Position numbers and translations under genes: made by a program. From Mycolicibacterium confluentis (GTDB lineage Bacteria; Actinomycetota; Actinomycetes; Mycobacteriales; Mycobacteriaceae), in contig NZ_AP022612.1 in assembly GCF_010729895.1 (NCBI RefSeq), forward strand, positions 3,720,001 through 3,784,000: 64,000 nt of DNA, in the 5' to 3' direction. The notes under the pieces are model-generated. The model was not told the origin of the DNA. It was given only the letters and a program-made list of their open reading frames with translations, and ran no database searches. How positions within the stretch are numbered: position 1 is the first letter of the stretch; every line of letters begins with the position of its first letter. Shown here in pieces: positions 12,673 to 20,605 of the stretch.

Positions 12673-14034
12673 CCGCGCGGTCGCCCCCAGCTCCTCCAGC
12701 ACCGCACGCACCGCGGCGACGGCCTGATCGATCTCGGTGCGCGAGACCGTCAGCGCGGGCCGGAACCGCACGCTGTCGACGCCGCTGGCCAGCATCAGCA
12801 CCCCACGGGCGGCCAATCCGCGGATGATGTCGTCGCGCAGGCCCGCACTCGGCAGGCTGAAGGCGCACATCAGTCCGCGTCCGCGGACGTCGAGCACCAG
12901 GCCCGGCATGTCGGCGGCCAACTCATCGAGGCGCCGCAGCAGGTGGCGGCCCCGCTTCGCCGCGTGCACGAAAAGGTCGTCGGCCTCAATGGTTTCGAGA
13001 ATGCGACGGCTGCGCACCATGTCCACCAGGTTGCCGCCCCAGGTGGAGTTGATCCGGGAGCTCACGTGGAAGACGTTGTCGGCGACCTCGTCGACGCGGC
13101 CACCGGCCATCACACCGCACACCTGGGTCTTCTTGCCGAACGCCACCACGTCGGGTTGCACACCCAACTGCTGGTACGCCCACGCGGTGCCCGTCAGCCC
13201 GCATCCGGTCTGCACCTCGTCGAAGACCAGCAGCGCATCGAACTCGTCACACAGGGCGCGCATCGCGGCGAAGAACTGGGGCCGGAAGTGCCGATCGCCG
13301 CCCTCCCCCTGGATGGGTTCGGCGATGAAGCACGCGATGTCATGCGGGTGGGCCTCGAAGGCGGCGCGGGCCTCGAGCACCGACTGCGCCTCCAGCGAAT
13401 CCATGTCGGCGCCGGGACGCAGGTACGGCGCGTCGATGCGCGGCCAGTCGAACTTCGGGAAGCGGGCGACCTTGTTCGGATCGGTGTTGGTCAGCGACAG
13501 CGTGTAACCGCTGCGGCCGTGGAAGGCGCCCCGCAGGTGTAACACCTTGGTGCCCAACGCCGAATCGATGCCGCGTGCCTCGTTGTGCCGGCTCTTCCAG
13601 TCGAAGGCGACCTTCAGCGCGTTCTCGACCGCGAGCGCCCCGCCGTCGACGAAGAACAGGTGCGGCAGTGCCGGATCGCCGAGTACGCGCGCGAACGTCT
13701 CGACGAAGCGGGCCATGGGCACGCTGTAGACGTCGGAGTTGCTGGGCTTGTTGACGGCCGCGGCGGCGAGTTCGGCGCGGAACTCGGGGTCCTCGGCGAG
13801 TGCGGGATGGTTCATGCCCAGCGCCGAGGACGCGAAGAACGTGAACATGTCCAGGTGCCTGCGCCCGGTTCGGGCGTCGACCAGCCAGGATCCGTGGGAT
13901 CGCTCGAGGTCCAGGACGAGGTCCATGCCGTCGGCCAGGATGTGCCGGGCGAGCACGGTGTGCACGTCAGTGGGGCGCACGTCTTCAGAACGCAGGTCGG
14001 CGGCGATGTCGGCGGTCGCAAGCACATCGGTCAT
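12664..14034 (-). CDS. lat: Lat, L-lysine 6-aminotransferase
   Basis: 456 aa class III PLP aminotransferase that converts lysine plus 2-oxoglutarate into 2-aminoadipate-6-semialdehyde (which cyclises to piperideine-6-carboxylate) and glutamate. ATG 14034. LRGAFHGRSGYTLSLTNTD is the PLP-phosphate/aromatic segment, VFDEVQTGCGLTG contains the PLP-pyridine Asp, and FGKKTQVCG carries the Schiff-base lysine. Closely matches M. tuberculosis Lat (Rv3290c). TAACAT only 6 nt before the ATG is a good -10, so the mRNA is probably leaderless. Confidence 0.96.
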   Translation of the reverse strand: MTDVLATADIAADLRSEDVRPTDVHTVLARHILADGMDLVLDLERSHGSWLVDARTGRRHLDMFTFFASSALGMNHPALAEDPEFRAELAAAAVNKPSNSDVYSVPMARFVETFARVLGDPALPHLFFVDGGALAVENALKVAFDWKSRHNEARGIDSALGTKVLHLRGAFHGRSGYTLSLTNTDPNKVARFPKFDWPRIDAPYLRPGADMDSLEAQSVLEARAAFEAHPHDIACFIAEPIQGEGGDRHFRPQFFAAMRALCDEFDALLVFDEVQTGCGLTGTAWAYQQLGVQPDVVAFGKKTQVCGVMAGGRVDEVADNVFHVSSRINSTWGGNLVDMVRSRRILETIEADDLFVHAAKRGRHLLRRLDELAADMPGLVLDVRGRGLMCAFSLPSAGLRDDIIRGLAARGVLMLASGVDSVRFRPALTVSRTEIDQAVAAVRAVLEELGATARSA

Positions 14035-14044
14035 GCGGCGATGT

Positions 14045-14053
14045 TATCGGATA
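14045..14053. promoter_or_regulatory. Candidate LrpA operator at the lat promoter
   Basis: TATC-G-GATA (on the minus strand TATCCGATA) is a perfect short palindrome in an A/T-rich patch (GATATTTTTCTTCT) between lrpA and lat. It overlaps the first base pair positions of the candidate lat -10. A/T-rich symmetrical sites are typical of Lrp-family regulators; binding is inferred only. Confidence 0.35.
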
Positions 14054-14085
14054 TTTTTCTTCTCAGCGCTCAGTAGCAGGAGAAA

Positions 14086-14541
14086 TTACGGTACGAATCG
14101 CCTATCGCTGTAGAAATTCTGTAGGATGATCGTGCTCCGCGTCTTGACGTTGGCCGCGGTGCGGATCCGCTGCAGGAGCCCCTCCAGCGCCCGCGCCGAC
14201 TCGACATGGACGAGCAGCACGTAACTGTCCTCACCGGCCACGGAGTGGCACGACTCGATCTCATGGAGGTGTTCCAGCCGTGCCGGCGCATCATCGGGTT
14301 CAGACGGGTCCAGCGGCGTGATCGCGACGAAGGCCGACAACTGCTGCCCCACCGTCTCGGGCGCGACGCGCGCGGCGTACCCCGAGATCACGCCGCGGGC
14401 CTCCAGCCTGCGCACCCGCGACTGCACGGCTGACACCGACAGGCCCGCGGTCGACGCGAGATGCGCCAACGTCGCACGTCCATCGGTCACCAGTTCACGA
14501 AGCAGAATCCGGTCGATGTCATCGAGCTCATCGGCGACCAT
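14086..14541 (-). CDS. lrpA: LrpA, Lrp/AsnC-family regulator
   Basis: 151 aa. N-terminal helix-turn-helix (ATLAHLASTAGLSVSAVQSRVRRL), then a RAM/AsnC ligand-binding domain with SCHSVAGEDSYVLLVHVES, the usual G-x-x-D-Y/S amino-acid-binding loop. Matches M. tuberculosis LrpA (Rv3291c), reported to respond to lysine and other amino acids and to control lat. lat lies 51 bp downstream on the same strand; the DUF1338 gene starts only 30 bp away divergently, so LrpA probably controls both sides. Confidence 0.94.
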   Translation of the reverse strand: MVADELDDIDRILLRELVTDGRATLAHLASTAGLSVSAVQSRVRRLEARGVISGYAARVAPETVGQQLSAFVAITPLDPSEPDDAPARLEHLHEIESCHSVAGEDSYVLLVHVESARALEGLLQRIRTAANVKTRSTIILQNFYSDRRFVP

Positions 14542-14571
14542 GGGCGGAGACTATCGCAGGAGCCCGCAGAC

Positions 14572-15807
14572 ATGAACGCCTCGCAGCACATCCCCTGCTG
14601 GCGGCTCCGAGCCATGTTCGCCGCGGCGCTGTCGCACATGTACGGCGCCGAGGTGCCCGCCTACACCACGCTGGTGCAGGTCAGCGCTGAGGTCAACGCC
14701 GACCATGTCGCCAGCCACCCGAACGACGAACGGCTGGGATCGCTGGAACGCGTCACCGCCGAGCGGCACGGCGCCATCAGGGTGGGGACGCCGCACGAGC
14801 TGGCACAGGTCGCGGGCCTGTTCTCCGCCTTCGGCATGTACCCCGTCGGCTATTACGACCTGCGCACCGCCGCCTCACCGGTGCCCGTGGTCTCGACGGC
14901 ATTCCGGCCCACAGAATCAGACGAGTTGGCCCGCAACCCTTTCCGAGTGTTCACCTCGATGCTCGCGACCGCCGACGCCAGGTTCTTCGACGCCGACCTG
15001 CGCACCCGCGTGGAACGTTTTCTCGGCAGCCGGGCGCTGTTCGACCCGGAACTGATCACCGCAGCCCGAGCCATCGCAGCCGACGGGGGTTGCGCTCGTG
15101 AGGTCGCGGAGGGGTTCGTGGCCCGCGCCGTCGCGGCATTCGCGCTGTCCCGCGAACCGATCGACCGGACCTGGTACGACGAACTGTCGCAGGTCTCGGC
15201 CGTCGCCGCCGACATCGCGGGCGTGACCACGACGCACATCAACCACCTCACACCGCGGGTGTTGGACATCGATGAGTTGTACCGCCGGATGAGCGGTCGC
15301 GGAATCACCATGATCGACAGCATCCAAGGCCCGCCGCGCGTGCACGGACCTGCTGTCCTGTTGCGCCAGACGTCGTTTCGCGCGCTGGCCGAACCGCGCC
15401 TGTTCGCCGACGAACACGGCCACGTGAGCGAGGGCAGCCTGCGGGTCCGGTTCGGCGAAGTCGAGGCGCGCGGTGTGGCGCTGACGCGCAAGGGTCGCGA
15501 ACTCTATGACCGAGCGGTGGCCGCACCCGACCCGGGCGTGGTGTGGCACCAGCACTTCCCCGCCACCGACGCGGAGTTCGCCGAGCAGGGACTGGCGTAC
15601 TACCGCGGCGGGAATCCCACCGAACCCGTTGTCTATGAGGACTTCCTGCCGGCCTCAGCAGCCGGGATCTTCCGCTCAAACCTCGACGCCGACGCCCACG
15701 TCGGCCACGCCTCCGACAACTCCGAGTACAGCCCGGACTGGCTGTCCGGGGCCGTCGGCACTGACCTCCTTGACCCTTACGACCTCTACCAGAAAGCGGC
15801 ATCATGA
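14572..15807 (+). CDS. 2-oxoadipate dioxygenase/decarboxylase family protein (DUF1338, HglS-like)
   Basis: 411 aa, Fe(II) enzyme family that converts 2-oxoadipate to 2-hydroxyglutarate in Pseudomonas lysine catabolism. ATG 14572 has GCAGGAG upstream; the frame extends earlier but only through lrpA antisense. ERHGAIRVGTP supplies His66 and Arg70, with the same His-x3-Arg spacing I recall for the metal ligand and substrate arginine of HglS. THINHLTPRV gives the second His and FGEVEARGVALT the Glu. It overlaps pcd by 4 bp. Position equals Rv3292, usually annotated hypothetical. Confidence 0.85.
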   Translation: MNASQHIPCWRLRAMFAAALSHMYGAEVPAYTTLVQVSAEVNADHVASHPNDERLGSLERVTAERHGAIRVGTPHELAQVAGLFSAFGMYPVGYYDLRTAASPVPVVSTAFRPTESDELARNPFRVFTSMLATADARFFDADLRTRVERFLGSRALFDPELITAARAIAADGGCAREVAEGFVARAVAAFALSREPIDRTWYDELSQVSAVAADIAGVTTTHINHLTPRVLDIDELYRRMSGRGITMIDSIQGPPRVHGPAVLLRQTSFRALAEPRLFADEHGHVSEGSLRVRFGEVEARGVALTRKGRELYDRAVAAPDPGVVWHQHFPATDAEFAEQGLAYYRGGNPTEPVVYEDFLPASAAGIFRSNLDADAHVGHASDNSEYSPDWLSGAVGTDLLDPYDLYQKAAS

Positions 15808-17351
15808 CCACCATGGAGTCCACGTCGATCACCGTCCCCCGCGTCGAAGACCTGCGTGAGCGTGCCAAGGCCGCTCTGCGTACCGTCGGCGCCGAACTCA
15901 CACTCGGAGTGCCGGGCGCGGGCGGCATCCAGGCCAGCACGCCCCTCACGGGCGAGGTGCTGTTCTCGCTGACCGAGGCCAGCGCTGAGGACACCGACGC
16001 CGCGATCGCCGAGGCGGCCGGGGCGTTCACGTCGTGGCGCACCACGCCCGCGCCCGTGCGGGGCGCGCTGGTGGCCCGCCTGGGCGAACTGCTGACCGAG
16101 CACAAGGACGATCTGGCGCAGTTGGTGACCATCGAGGCAGGCAAGATCACGTCCGAGGCGCTCGGTGAAGTGCAGGAGATGATCGACATCTGCGAGTTCG
16201 CCGTCGGCCTGTCCCGGCAGTTGTACGGCAAGACCATCGCCTCCGAACGTCCCGGTCACCGCCTCATGGAGACCTGGCATCCGCTCGGCGTGGTCGGCGT
16301 CATCACGGCCTTCAACTTCCCGGTCGCGGTGTGGGCGTGGAACACCGCTGTCGCGCTGGTCTGCGGGGACACCGTGGTGTGGAAGCCGTCCGAACTGACC
16401 CCGCTGACGGCCGTCGCGTGCCAGGCCTTGATGTCGCGGGCCGCGCGCGATGTGGGCGCCCCAGTCGAGGTGAGCCGTCTGCTCCTCGGCGGCCGCGAGG
16501 TGGGCGAGACCCTGGTGGACGACCCGCGGGTCGCGCTGCTGAGCGCGACCGGGTCGGTGCGCATGGGACGCGAGGTCGGGCCGCGGGTCGCGCAGCGCTT
16601 CGGGCGGGTGCTGCTGGAGTTGGGCGGTAACAATGCCGCGATCGTCACGCCGTCGGCCGACCTGGACCTGGCGGTCCGCGGCATCGTGTTCTCCGCGGCC
16701 GGCACCGCGGGGCAGCGCTGCACGACGCTGCGCCGGTTGATCGCGCACCGATCGGTGGTCGATGAGTTGGTCGAGCGGATCGTCGGGGCCTATCGCAGCC
16801 TGCCGGTGGGCGATCCGTCGGCCCAGGGCACGCTGGTGGGCCCGTTGATCCACGAGACGGCCTACCGCGACATGGTGGGCGCGCTCGAGCAGGCCGCCGC
16901 CGACGGCGGCGAGGTGTTCGGCGGGCACCGGCACGGCACCGAAGGGGACGCCTACTACGTCTCCCCCGCGGTGGTCCGCATGCCTTCGCAGACGGCCATC
17001 GTGCACAACGAGACGTTCGCACCCATCCTCTACGTGCTGACCTACGACACTCTCGATGAGGCCATCGCATTGAACAATGCTGTGCCGCAGGGGCTCTCGT
17101 CGGCAATCTTCACGACTGACATCCGCGAAGCGGAGCGTTTCATGGCGGCCGACGGTTCCGACTGCGGCATCGCCAATGTCAACATCGGCACCTCGGGCGC
17201 CGAGATCGGCGGCGCGTTCGGCGGCGAGAAGGAGACCGGCGGCGGCCGCGAGTCCGGATCGGACTCGTGGAAGGCCTATATGCGGCGCGCCACCAACACC
17301 GTCAACTACTCGTCGGAACTGCCGTTGGCGCAGGGCGTGCGGTTCAGCTAG
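15804..17351 (+). CDS. pcd: Pcd, piperideine-6-carboxylate / aminoadipate-semialdehyde dehydrogenase
   Basis: 515 aa NAD(P)-dependent aldehyde dehydrogenase that should oxidise the product of Lat to 2-aminoadipate. ATG 15804 overlaps the preceding stop (ATGA). ITAFNFPVAVWAWN is the oxyanion-Asn region, VVWKPSELTPLT holds the cofactor Lys, LELGGNNAAIV carries the general-base Glu, and AGTAGQRCTTLRRL the catalytic Cys. These match the ALDH7 (antiquitin-like) group. Orthologous to Rv3293. Confidence 0.93.
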   Translation: MTTMESTSITVPRVEDLRERAKAALRTVGAELTLGVPGAGGIQASTPLTGEVLFSLTEASAEDTDAAIAEAAGAFTSWRTTPAPVRGALVARLGELLTEHKDDLAQLVTIEAGKITSEALGEVQEMIDICEFAVGLSRQLYGKTIASERPGHRLMETWHPLGVVGVITAFNFPVAVWAWNTAVALVCGDTVVWKPSELTPLTAVACQALMSRAARDVGAPVEVSRLLLGGREVGETLVDDPRVALLSATGSVRMGREVGPRVAQRFGRVLLELGGNNAAIVTPSADLDLAVRGIVFSAAGTAGQRCTTLRRLIAHRSVVDELVERIVGAYRSLPVGDPSAQGTLVGPLIHETAYRDMVGALEQAAADGGEVFGGHRHGTEGDAYYVSPAVVRMPSQTAIVHNETFAPILYVLTYDTLDEAIALNNAVPQGLSSAIFTTDIREAERFMAADGSDCGIANVNIGTSGAEIGGAFGGEKETGGGRESGSDSWKAYMRRATNTVNYSSELPLAQGVRFS

Positions 17352-17368
17352 CCCGTGCCCGCGAAATT

Positions 17369-17411
17369 GCCGTCAGGGCTGTGACCCCGCTGTGCTCACG
17401 ACCCTGCCGGC
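17369..17411. terminator. Imperfect hairpin between pcd and the haemophore-like gene
   Basis: GCCGTCAGGG (17369-17378) pairs with CCCTGCCGGC (17402-17411) over 10 bp with one mismatch and a 23-nt loop, in the 90-bp gap between the convergent stops of pcd and the next gene. No T-tract. Plausible shared terminator. Confidence 0.4.
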
Positions 17412-17441
17412 AGCCACCCGGGGTCGGGGTGCTGGCGATTT

Positions 17442-17777
17442 TCACTCCGGCATGGGGACGTCACAGCGCGCACGGAAGTCCTTGGCGGGCTGGCGGATGC
17501 CGCGCAGCTCGTCACCGACCTGCGGGTTTGCGTCCAGGTACGCCTGGACCTGATCCCTGCGCTCCTCCTTCGGGGTGTTCTTGAGTCCCGTGAAGAACGT
17601 GTTGACGTCGGGGTGCGTGAAGAGATACTCCGACGTCGAGGCCGTCACACCCGACATGACGCCGGCGAGGTCGGCGGCCGTGCAGTTGGGCGGATCCGCC
17701 AACGCGACAGGTGCGCTCCCCAAGGCGATCGCGCCCGCGATGGCCACCGTGCCACACGCTCTACCGAAGACTGTCAT
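17442..17777 (-). CDS. Haemophore-like exported haem-binding protein (Rv0203-type)
   Basis: 111 aa. ATG 17777 preceded by GAAGGAG. Residues 1-27 form a signal peptide ending SAPVALA. The mature part begins DPPNCTAADLAGVMSGV and contains SEYLFTHPDVNTFF, LKNTPKEERRDQVQAYLDAN and a late cysteine (FRARCDV). This is the all-helical mycobacterial haemophore/haem-binding domain, known from Rv0203, with a likely disulfide between the two cysteines. Only 22 bp from the stop of the peptide gene upstream, so co-transcribed with it. Haem binding is inferred from family. Confidence 0.75.
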   Translation of the reverse strand: MTVFGRACGTVAIAGAIALGSAPVALADPPNCTAADLAGVMSGVTASTSEYLFTHPDVNTFFTGLKNTPKEERRDQVQAYLDANPQVGDELRGIRQPAKDFRARCDVPMPE

Positions 17778-17799
17778 CTCCACTCCTTCACCACACCGG

Positions 17800-18150
17800 T
17801 CATCTGCGACCGCCGCCTGGTCGGCCGCCGCCACCCGGTCTGCCGGGCAGATCATTGTTGGGCCCAGACGGACCGATCCCTCCGCCGCCTCCATTGTTGT
17901 CCCCTGGATCAAGCGCGACGCCGAACGTCCAACCGTCTTCGTCGCAGTACCAGTCGAGGTCGCACGGATAGGGCACCACCGGCCCAGAACCCGGGCCCTG
18001 CCCGGTGTCCGCCCCGCGAGCATCACCCTGTGAGCACAGCATGGTCCCCGCGGAACTCACACAGTCTGCTGAGGCCTCGGGCACGGCGGACACAACGACC
18101 GACATCCCCACCACGAACACCGGCAACGACACCATCACTGCCACTCGCAT
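17800..18150 (-). CDS. Small exported four-cysteine protein A (Gly/Pro tail)
   Basis: 116 aa. ATG 18150. Signal peptide MRVAVMVSLPVFVVGMSVVV then cleavage near EASA|DC. The mature part has C-x8-C (CVSSAGTMLC), then PYPCDLDWYCDED with C-x5-C, and ends in a low-complexity Gly/Pro/Asn/Arg tail from about residue 85. It shares the motif A-[DE]-C-x8-C...YPC-x2-D-W-[YF]-CD with the next gene upstream, so the two are paralogues. I do not recognise the family. Candidate -10 TATGTT at 18192-18197 lies 23 bp from an inverted-repeat operator. Confidence 0.7.
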   Translation of the reverse strand: MRVAVMVSLPVFVVGMSVVVSAVPEASADCVSSAGTMLCSQGDARGADTGQGPGSGPVVPYPCDLDWYCDEDGWTFGVALDPGDNNGGGGGIGPSGPNNDLPGRPGGGGRPGGGRR

Positions 18151-18218
18151 CGGCAATGCACCCCCGAACAAGCACCGAAATTTACGGCCTGAACATAAGT
18201 CAGCCCATCGCCCGCGGT

Positions 18219-18239
18219 CATCCCCCACAACGGGGGACG
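18219..18239. promoter_or_regulatory. Operator copy 1, CATCCCCC-N5-GGGGGACG
   Basis: Perfect 6-bp inverted repeat TCCCCC-ACAAC-GGGGGA inside a 16-position conserved frame shared with a second copy at 18643. On the minus strand it is exactly 23 bp upstream of TATGTT (18192-18197), a -10 for the exported peptide A/haemophore transcript. This puts its centre near -44, typical of an activator bordering the -35. The binding factor is unknown. Confidence 0.65.
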
Positions 18240-18249
18240 ACCGGCGCCG

Positions 18250-18537
18250 CTAGTTGTGACCGTAGAGAACGTCACCGACCCCCGTCCCGTAGTCGGTGTC
18301 GCAGAACCAATCCACGTGGCACGGATATGGCGTGAACGAACCCCTGTCGGTGACTGGAACCGGCTGCGTTCCGGTTGGCCGACCCACCGGGGCCGAGGGA
18401 TTCGCTGACCCGTCGTCGGTGCAGATGATCGTCCCGCGTGAGGCGATGCATTCCGCCGAAGCCCCTGGCGCGACGAACAGTCCTGCCGCCGCCACAGCAA
18501 CACCCATCAACAGAACCGTCGCGCTTCTTCTCTTCAT
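18250..18537 (-). CDS. Small exported four-cysteine protein B
   Basis: 95 aa. ATG 18537. Signal peptide MKRRSATVLLMGVAVAAAGL, with cleavage near GASA|EC. The mature part has CIASRGTIIC (C-x8-C) and TPYPCHVDWFCDTD (C-x5-C), the same pattern as protein A, joined by a Pro/Thr-rich linker (PVGRPTGTQPVPVT). It lacks the Gly-rich tail of A. Two disulfides are likely after export. It probably arose by tandem duplication with A. Function unknown. Confidence 0.68.
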   Translation of the reverse strand: MKRRSATVLLMGVAVAAAGLFVAPGASAECIASRGTIICTDDGSANPSAPVGRPTGTQPVPVTDRGSFTPYPCHVDWFCDTDYGTGVGDVLYGHN

Positions 18538-18642
18538 GGCGCAATCTCCCACCCGGCGCGACAACAGTGTCCGACGTCCAGGCCGAACATCTCTCGGCGC
18601 CTCAATTCTCCAGCGTATGCCCGCTGAGGCACCCCGCGCACC

Positions 18643-18663
18643 CATCCCCCGAATTGGGGGACG
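18643..18663. promoter_or_regulatory. Operator copy 2, CATCCCCC-N5-GGGGGACG
   Basis: TCCCCC-GAATT-GGGGGA with the same flanks (CA.../...CG) as copy 1, in the 185-bp divergent region between exported protein B and the DyP operon. Toward the DyP side, the GGGGGA end (18661) is exactly 23 bp from TACCAT (18685-18690), a plausible -10. Toward protein B, the nearest -10-like hexamer (TACGCT) is 27 bp away. Confidence 0.65.
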
Positions 18664-18722
18664 CCGAGGCCCGTCGGTCGGCCGTACCATCCGAGACATC
18701 GGCGACGAAACCTAGGAGACGG

Positions 18723-19283
18723 ATGTCCGCAGACCCGCACACGTGGTCGCACCCCGCTGCGAAAGCCATTCCGCCCGAAGGCTATTTCGACCTTGAGAGA
18801 GGCCGGTACGGCCCGGTCTTCCCACGCACTCCCGCGTGCTACGGGTTCTCGATCATCGCCAAGGTGAAGGAGGGCCGCGAAGAGGTCGTGCGGGCCTACG
18901 GAAAGCAGATCGAAGAAGCAGTCGCAGCCACACCCGACGTCCTGGCACCCCTGCGACTGCACTACCTGCGCTGGGTGCTCTTCGACGTCGGATCCGGTCT
19001 GCACTTCCAGTACCAGGGAATCTTCGACACCGACTTCGACAAGTACACCGAGGACGCGGTCCAACTGTTCAGCCAGACCGGAATCACCACGGTCTTCACC
19101 AATCTCGAAGGCTTTCCGGAGGATTGGCAGACCAACCCGGAGGCGTTCATCGAGTTCGTCCGGGCTCACCAGTGCCCCAGCTTCCTGGAGTACGGCGAGT
19201 ATCCCTACGTCACGGCCGACGAGATCAAGAAGGCCCTGCGCTTGAAGGCCGCGTTCTCCGACATGCTCGACCAGATGCAGTGA
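18723..19283 (+). CDS. Conserved protein of the DyP operon, first gene
   Basis: 186 aa, not recognised as a named family. ATG 18723 with TAGGAGACGG upstream. The core alternates strand-like and helical stretches (YGFSIIAKVKEGREEVVRAY, LHYLRWVLFDVG, GITTVFTNLEGFPEDW), suggesting a ferredoxin-like alpha+beta fold of the kind also found in DyP peroxidase halves; this is inference. No signal peptide. Its stop overlaps the DyP start by 4 bp (GTGA), so the product is probably made with the peroxidase and may partner it. Confidence 0.72.
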   Translation: MSADPHTWSHPAAKAIPPEGYFDLERGRYGPVFPRTPACYGFSIIAKVKEGREEVVRAYGKQIEEAVAATPDVLAPLRLHYLRWVLFDVGSGLHFQYQGIFDTDFDKYTEDAVQLFSQTGITTVFTNLEGFPEDWQTNPEAFIEFVRAHQCPSFLEYGEYPYVTADEIKKALRLKAAFSDMLDQMQ

Positions 19284-20605
19284 ATCTCGAACTCGACGAC
19301 ATCCAGCACATCCTCTTGACCCGCACCCCGGCCATGACGGGCCGGTACGAGTTCCTGACGTTCGACACCGTGACGGGCGGCCGGCAATGGTTGTCCGAAC
19401 TGCTGCCCACAGCGCAGTCAGCGGCCGAGGTCCGCGACACCATGGACGGCTCGAAACGCTGGATCACGTTGGCGTTCACCCATAACGGCCTGCGCGCGCT
19501 CGGTGTGCCCGAGCAGGATCTAGCCACCTTTCCCGACGAGTTTCGGGAGGGGATGGCCGCCCGCGCCGACATCCTCGGCGACACCGGAGCCAACGCACCC
19601 GAGCACTGGCTCGGCGGTCTGGCCGACGAGAATCTGCACGCCATCGCGATCCTGTTCGCGCGCGACGACGAGGAATACGCCAGGTGCATCGGCGAACACG
19701 ACAAACTGTTGGCCCGCTGTCCCGGCGTGCGCAGCCTGTCGCACCTCGATCTCAACGCCAATCCCCCGTTCAACTACGCGCACGACCACTTCGGTTTCCG
19801 CGACCGGTTGTCCCAACCCGTCATCGCAGGCTCCGGGGAAGAGCCCACCCCGGGGTCTGGAGCGCCGCTGGCCGCCGGCGAGTTCATCCTCGGCTACCCC
19901 GACGAGGACGGCCCCGTGACCACCCTTCCCCAACCCGAGGTGCTCGCACGCAACGGCAGTTTCATGGCGTACCGCCGCTTGGAGGAGCACGTCGGCGCGT
20001 TCCGCGATCACCTGCGCGCCAACGCCGAGACCGCCCAGGAGCAGGAACTTCTGGCCGCCAAGTTCATGGGGCGATGGCGCAGTGGTGCGCCCCTGGTGCT
20101 GGCCCCCAACGCGGATGACCCGGAACTGGGCGCCGACCCCATGCGCAGCAACGACTTCAACTACGGCGAGATGGATCCATTGGGATACGCCTGCCCACTG
20201 GGGTCACATGCGCGTCGGCTCAACCCGCGCGACACCGCCCACAACATGAACCGGCGCAGAATGATTCGCCGAGGTGCGACGTACGGGCCGGCACTTCCCG
20301 ACGATGCCCCCGACGACGGCGTCGACCGCGGCATCGCGGCCTTCATCATCTGCGCCAGCCTGGTTCGTCAGTTCGAGTTCGCCCAGAATGTGTGGATCAA
20401 CGACAAGACGTTCCACGAACTCGGCAACGAGCACGATCCGATCTGCGGCACCCAGGACGGCACCCTGGACTTCACCATCCCGAAACGCCCGATCCGCAAG
20501 GTGCACAAGGGCATCCCCGCCTTCACCACGCTGCGCGGCGGCGCATACTTCTTCCTTCCGGGGTTGCGGGCGCTGCGCCACCTCGCCGACCCGGGGCAGC
20601 GATGA
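19280..20605 (+). CDS. DyP-type haem peroxidase (long class)
   Basis: 441 aa. GTG 19280 overlaps the preceding stop. DyP enzymes use haem and hydrogen peroxide to oxidise dyes, phenolics or other bulky substrates. The distal motif is GFRDRLSQP with Asp175; the usual GxxDG reads GFRDR, so the second glycine is an arginine. The proximal haem-ligand His310 is in CPLGSHARRLNPRD, and RRRMIRRGATYGP supplies conserved arginines. NDKTFHELGNEHDPICG and LRGGAYFFLPGL close the fold. No signal peptide or encapsulin-type tail seen. Confidence 0.92.
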   Translation: MNLELDDIQHILLTRTPAMTGRYEFLTFDTVTGGRQWLSELLPTAQSAAEVRDTMDGSKRWITLAFTHNGLRALGVPEQDLATFPDEFREGMAARADILGDTGANAPEHWLGGLADENLHAIAILFARDDEEYARCIGEHDKLLARCPGVRSLSHLDLNANPPFNYAHDHFGFRDRLSQPVIAGSGEEPTPGSGAPLAAGEFILGYPDEDGPVTTLPQPEVLARNGSFMAYRRLEEHVGAFRDHLRANAETAQEQELLAAKFMGRWRSGAPLVLAPNADDPELGADPMRSNDFNYGEMDPLGYACPLGSHARRLNPRDTAHNMNRRRMIRRGATYGPALPDDAPDDGVDRGIAAFIICASLVRQFEFAQNVWINDKTFHELGNEHDPICGTQDGTLDFTIPKRPIRKVHKGIPAFTTLRGGAYFFLPGLRALRHLADPGQR

